From Hyphomicrobiales bacterium (GTDB taxonomy: Bacteria > Pseudomonadota > Alphaproteobacteria > Rhizobiales > OSC116), in the NCBI GenBank assembly GCA_013214985.1, contig JABSRY010000008.1:1-19062 (forward strand): DNA of 19,062 nucleotides, in the 5' to 3' direction. This document shows positions 15,740-19,062 of the stretch, in pieces. Below the pieces are notes generated by a model, which saw only the letters and a program-made list of their open reading frames with translations, had not been told where the DNA came from and did not search any database. The translations under genes and the position numbers were made by a program. Position 1 is the first letter of the stretch. Each line of letters opens with the position of its first letter.

Positions 15740-17131
15740 ATGAGTGAAAAAAAATCAGCCAATCAAATGTGGGGTGGTAGATTCGCCGATGCACCAGATG
15801 CATTAATGGAAAAAATTAACGCTTCAATTGGTTATGATCAACGATTTTACACTCAAGATATTGCTGGTTCTATTGCTCATGCAACAATGCTTGCAGAATG
15901 CGGCATTATTACGGACGATGATGCCAAAGAAATCATCAAAGGTCTAGACACGATTGCGCGAGAAATTGCCGCAGGTGAATTTGACTTTAAACCCGCGCTT
16001 GAAGATATTCATATGAATATTGAAGCAAGGCTTAAAGAGGTGATCGGCGAAGCGGCTGGCCGCCTACATACAGGGCGCTCGCGCAATGACCAAGTTGCGC
16101 TCGATTTTAAACTGTATATTCGCGATCGTTTGGATGGTCTAATTAATCAAATTTCAGCGTTGATGAAAGTTACCGCGATTAAGGCCGAAGAATATGCCGA
16201 ATATGTTATGCCAGGCTTTACGCATTTGCAAGTGGCGCAACCTGTCACATTTGGCCATCATTTATTAGCCTATGTTGAAATGTTAGCACGCGATAAGTCG
16301 CGTTTTGAAGATGCCCGCAAACGGATGAATTTTTCGCCGTTAGGCGCAGCTGCGCTAGCAGGCACAAGCTTTCCGATTGACCGCCATATGACCGCTAAAG
16401 CACTGGGTTTTGATGGCCCTGCGGCCAATAGCCTTGATGCGGTTGCAGACCGTGATTTTGTAATGGAAACTTTAGCCGCGGCCTCTATTACTGCTATTCA
16501 TCTTTCTCGTTTGGCTGAAGAAATGGTAATTTGGTCTACGTCACAATTTTCATTCATTAAAATGTCGGATAAATTTTCCACAGGGTCGTCGATTATGCCA
16601 CAAAAGCGTAACCCTGATGCCGCCGAGCTTATTCGGGGTAAGCCTGGGCGTATTATTGGGGCTTTAACTGCAATTATGATTGTGATGAAAGGTTTGCCAT
16701 TGGCCTATGCAAAAGATATGCAAGAAGATAAAGAAATGACCTTTGATGCGCTGGATAATTTGGAAATCAGCTTGGCTGCAATGGGCGGCATGATTGATGA
16801 TATTACCGCAAACCGAGCGAATATGGAAGCGGCTGCGGCAAGCGGTTTTGCCACTGCGACGGATTTGGCAGATTGGTGTGTGCGGGTATTGAATATGCCA
16901 TTTCGTGATGCGCATCATGTGACGGGGTCTATTGTTGCGATTGCCGAAAAACAGGATTTGCGTATAGATGAACTTAGCTTAGCTGAGATGCAAACCATTG
17001 AACCGCGTATTACGGATGAAATATTTGATGTTTTATCGGTACAAAATAGCGTTAAAAGCCGTGTGAGTTTTGGCGGAACTGCGCCTGAAAATGTTATAAA
17101 ACAAGCCAAAAAATGGCAAGAAATGCTATAA
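15740..17131 (+). CDS. argH: Argininosuccinate lyase
   Basis: A 463-residue cytoplasmic enzyme that splits argininosuccinate into arginine and fumarate, the last step of arginine synthesis. It belongs to the fumarase/aspartase superfamily. Visible motifs are the N-terminal MWGGRF, the substrate region HTGRSRNDQVALD, HLQVAQPVTFGHH with the catalytic-base histidine region, and the superfamily signature GSSIMPQKRNPD (G282 onward) with the mobile catalytic loop serine. The reading frame is open upstream to 15671, but that would put unrelated hydrophobic sequence before MSEKKSANQMWGGRF and overlap the tlpA start. The ATG at 15740 has AAGGG about 7 nt before it and gives the family's normal length. 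It is probably co-transcribed with lysA, 75 bp downstream. Confidence 0.97.
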   Translation: MSEKKSANQMWGGRFADAPDALMEKINASIGYDQRFYTQDIAGSIAHATMLAECGIITDDDAKEIIKGLDTIAREIAAGEFDFKPALEDIHMNIEARLKEVIGEAAGRLHTGRSRNDQVALDFKLYIRDRLDGLINQISALMKVTAIKAEEYAEYVMPGFTHLQVAQPVTFGHHLLAYVEMLARDKSRFEDARKRMNFSPLGAAALAGTSFPIDRHMTAKALGFDGPAANSLDAVADRDFVMETLAAASITAIHLSRLAEEMVIWSTSQFSFIKMSDKFSTGSSIMPQKRNPDAAELIRGKPGRIIGALTAIMIVMKGLPLAYAKDMQEDKEMTFDALDNLEISLAAMGGMIDDITANRANMEAAAASGFATATDLADWCVRVLNMPFRDAHHVTGSIVAIAEKQDLRIDELSLAEMQTIEPRITDEIFDVLSVQNSVKSRVSFGGTAPENVIKQAKKWQEML

Positions 17132-17206
17132 AAGGGCAGTTTTTTGAGCAAAAAACCACTCATAATCACCGAAAAACCACTGAAATGATGTAAAAAAGAG
17201 AATAAA
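17132..17206 (+). repeat. argH-lysA spacer with short direct repeat and AT hairpin
   Basis: The 75-bp spacer holds two copies of AAAAACCACT (17151-17160 and 17172-17181) 21 bp apart and an 8-bp inverted repeat (GTTTTTTG at 17139-17146, CAAAAAAC at 17149-17156) with only a 2-nt loop. No coding sequence fits. The hairpin geometry is poor for a terminator, so lysA is likely read from argH. Confidence 0.4.
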
Positions 17207-18472
17207 ATGCACTATTTTGACTATAAAAATGGCGAATTACACGCCGAAAATGTAAGTTTAAGAGAAATTGCCGAGCAAGTGGGCACGCCTTTTTATTGTT
17301 ATAGTGCGGCTACTTTTACGCGTCATATTAAAATGTTTCAGCAATCTTTTGCCGACCGCGATGCACTAATTTGTTATGCGATGAAGGCAAATAGTAACCA
17401 AGCAATTTTGACTTTAATTGCAAAACTCGGTGCGGGCGTTGATACGGTTTCGGGTGGTGAAATAAAACGCGCAATTAGTGCTGGGTTTCCGCCAAGTAAA
17501 ATTGTTTATTCTGGTGTTGCTAAAACCCATGGCGAAATTAAATATGGTTTAGAGTTGGGTATTCATTGTTTTAATGCCGAAAGTGAACCTGAGCTTATTC
17601 GTATTAATCAAGTTGCGCAAGAAATGGGTGTTAAAGCCCCTGTTTCGGTGCGGGTTAACCCAGATGTAGATGCGGGCGGTCATGAAAAAATTATGACGGG
17701 CAAGGCAGAGAATAAATTTGGCATTCCTTGGAAGCGGATTGACAAAATATATGACTTAATTGCCAGTTTAGAAAACCTTGAAGTGGTGGGTATTGATTTG
17801 CATATTGGCAGCCAAATTACCGATTTGGAGCCGTTTGCTGAAGCGTTTAAACGGGTTGGTACATTGGTTACCTCTTTGCGGGCTTCTGGGCACAATATTC
17901 AACATGTTGATTTTGGGGGTGGGCTAGGCGTGCCCTACAAAAATGACAATGATATTCCGCCGCACCCTGATGAATATGCCGCGATGATCAACAGAGTTGC
18001 GGGTGATTTAGGCGTTAAATATATATTTGAACCTGGCCGAATGATTGCAGCCAATGCAGGTGTTTTAGTAACCAAAGTGGAATATGTAAAACAGGGCGAT
18101 GGGCGTGATTTTGTAATAACCGATGTGGGGATGAATGACCTTATTCGCCCAACATTATATGAGGCCTATCATGATATAAAACCCGTTACCGAGCCTAAGG
18201 ACGGTTTTAAAACGCGTAAAGTTGATGTGGTTGGCCCGGTTTGTGAGACGGGCGATTATATGGCTAAAGGCCGTGATTTGCCAATTTTTAAAGAAGCTGA
18301 TTTGCTGGCTATTATGTCTGCTGGGGCATATGGTGCCGTGCAATCTGGCACTTATAATACGAGGCCGCTTATCCCCGAAGTTTTGGTGGATGGTGATAGA
18401 TTTGCGGTTATTCGTAAACGTCAAAGCGTTGATGAAATTATCGCCATGGATAATGTGCCTGATTGGGTTTAA
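17207..18472 (+). CDS. lysA: Diaminopimelate decarboxylase
   Basis: A 421-residue cytoplasmic PLP enzyme that decarboxylates meso-diaminopimelate to lysine, the final step of lysine synthesis. The alanine-racemase-like barrel shows the PLP lysine Lys60 in CYAMKANSN, GVDTVSGGEI, HIGSQITDL, the phosphate-binding FGGGLGVPY and EPGRMIAANAGVL. The C-terminal beta domain contributes GPVCETGDYMAKGRDLP with the substrate-contacting Cys346, and the GAYGAVQSGTYNTRPLIPEVLV segment. Length and motifs are complete. It follows argH without an intervening terminator. In several Hyphomicrobiales a small lipoprotein gene lies between the two; none is found here. Confidence 0.97.
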   Translation: MHYFDYKNGELHAENVSLREIAEQVGTPFYCYSAATFTRHIKMFQQSFADRDALICYAMKANSNQAILTLIAKLGAGVDTVSGGEIKRAISAGFPPSKIVYSGVAKTHGEIKYGLELGIHCFNAESEPELIRINQVAQEMGVKAPVSVRVNPDVDAGGHEKIMTGKAENKFGIPWKRIDKIYDLIASLENLEVVGIDLHIGSQITDLEPFAEAFKRVGTLVTSLRASGHNIQHVDFGGGLGVPYKNDNDIPPHPDEYAAMINRVAGDLGVKYIFEPGRMIAANAGVLVTKVEYVKQGDGRDFVITDVGMNDLIRPTLYEAYHDIKPVTEPKDGFKTRKVDVVGPVCETGDYMAKGRDLPIFKEADLLAIMSAGAYGAVQSGTYNTRPLIPEVLVDGDRFAVIRKRQSVDEIIAMDNVPDWV

Positions 18473-18919
18473 AGGGTGTAATTATTTAATTGTACCGATG
18501 CATTTAGTGTTAACCCTTTGTGCAGATAATTAGGCTAAAGTCAAAGTGATGCGCCTGTGTAAAATTATGTAATATTTGATAAACTCAAGTGTTTGCAGCT
18601 GATTTTATCTATATGCAATTGAACTTTAAAACTACATCATTGTTAACAGTTTTAAGCTATACTAATTTAAGGACACTAAAGTTAATTTAATTAATGAAAT
18701 TAACTTTTTGTTCTAACACTTGTAATTATATTAGAATTTTGTTTGAGTTGTATGGGATGTGCGTATAGCTAAGTCGTCGAATTTTCAAAAATATAATGGT
18801 TGCAAATGCCGATTATTTTAGATTGGCATTTTATATAGCATAGCAATAATTTCCGTTATGTTTTGAGATAACTTAGTAAATAAAATTATTTAATTTTTTA
18901 GTATATTTAGGAAAATACG
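18473..18919. other. Gene-free region between lysA and the right-edge gene
   Basis: These 447 bp are very AT-rich and hold no believable gene or recognised RNA. Besides the hairpin at 18678-18709 there is a second inverted repeat of 10 bp with one G-U pair (18804-18813 and 18822-18831) followed by TTATATA, which could be a weak terminator. A TATACT hexamer at 18658-18663 has no fitting -35 box. Confidence 0.5.
18678..18709 (+). terminator. Probable AT-rich terminator downstream of lysA
   Basis: A perfect 11-bp stem (AAAGTTAATTT at 18678-18688, AAATTAACTTT at 18697-18707) with an 8-nt loop ends in five T (18705-18709). It has only one G-C pair, so stability is low. It lies about 205 bp beyond the lysA stop, which is far for its terminator, but no better candidate is closer. 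Confidence 0.45.
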
Positions 18920-19062
18920 ATGAGTGATACAGAAAATAATACAAATTCTGAGGCCGCAATAGAAAAAATTAATTCTCAGTGGTGATCCGAAGCTGATGAA
19001 AAGAAAACAACCAATGAAAATGCCGATGTATTAGGCGCAATAGATAAAAGCAATAATCAACC
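18920..19062 (+). pseudogene. Start of an unidentified gene with an in-frame TGA, cut by the window edge
   Basis: A well-placed AGGA (18909-18912) precedes an ATG at 18920. The first 21 codons read MSDTENNTNSEAAIEKINSQW and are followed by TGA (18983-18985). The same frame then stays open to the window edge, continuing SEADEKKTTNENADVLGAIDKS. Both halves have the same acidic, Asn- and Lys-rich, disordered composition, which suggests one protein with a point mutation to stop (for example from TGG or CGA) or a sequencing error. There is no ATG, GTG or TTG after the stop in this frame within the window. The product cannot be named from so little. Position after lysA would fit the DUF4175 gene often found there in Hyphomicrobiales, but this N-terminus does not obviously match it. 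Confidence 0.4.

Noticed and set aside
17139..17156. Inverted repeat after argH as a terminator
   Set aside because: The loop would be 2 nt, the stem is nearly all A-T and no T tract follows.
18222..18533. Overlapping 103-residue reading frame on the plus strand across the end of lysA
   Set aside because: It lies almost wholly within lysA in another frame, has a Trp/Cys/Leu-rich composition typical of a shadow frame and lacks a ribosome-binding site.
1..19062. CRISPR array, insertion sequence, prophage or toxin-antitoxin module
   Set aside because: No regularly spaced repeats, transposase-like proteins, terminal inverted repeats, phage genes or paired small toxin-antitoxin genes were seen.

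Overview
The window looks like ordinary chromosome from a low-GC alphaproteobacterium, most likely a member of the Hyphomicrobiales (Rhizobiales). Evidence is a CarD regulator of the alphaproteobacterial form, a TlpA-type thioredoxin gene divergent from argH, argH followed by lysA, and a stand-alone 3-hydroxybutyryl-CoA dehydrogenase. The lineage is an inference from protein resemblance and gene order; no search was run. The standard genetic code applies: most genes end in TAA, one in TAG, and the ABC permease ends in a TGA that overlaps the next start.

Layout. (1) 13-885: 3-hydroxybutyryl-CoA dehydrogenase, closed by a hairpin terminator. (2) 955-1925 (minus): PLP-dependent threonine/serine dehydratase broken by a single frameshift, divergent from a MocR-type regulator (2049-3449). 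Two 12-bp direct repeats exactly 21 bp apart lie between them and are the probable operator. (3) 3534-4106 (minus): CarD, with a strong terminator and a repeat-bearing leader. About 610 bp without a gene follow. (4) 4718-6502: SLC13/DASS-type transporter with two internal RCK_C (TrkA-C) domains. (5) 6670-10757: a compact capsule/exopolysaccharide export unit of Wza outer-membrane lipoprotein, Wzc co-polymerase/tyrosine kinase and undecaprenyl diphosphate synthase, with no wzb phosphatase or glycosyltransferases in view. (6) 10932-13721: ABC importer of the PF04392 type (binding protein, permease, ATPase), with a terminator between the binding protein and the permease. (7) 13801-15679 (minus): tlpA, a secreted four-cysteine protein and a DUF2867-like protein. 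(8) 15740-18472: argH and lysA. (9) 18920-end: start of an unidentified gene with an in-frame TGA at codon 22.

Functionally the window combines central and amino-acid metabolism (fatty-acid/butanoate oxidation, arginine and lysine synthesis, hydroxy-amino-acid degradation), nutrient uptake, transcription control and surface polysaccharide export. Most of it is conventional. The points most worth following are the frameshifted dehydratase beside an intact regulator and operator, the minimal wza-wzc-uppS unit, the thioredoxin-linked secreted protein and the interrupted gene at the right edge. I saw no CRISPR array, insertion sequence, tRNA or rRNA.
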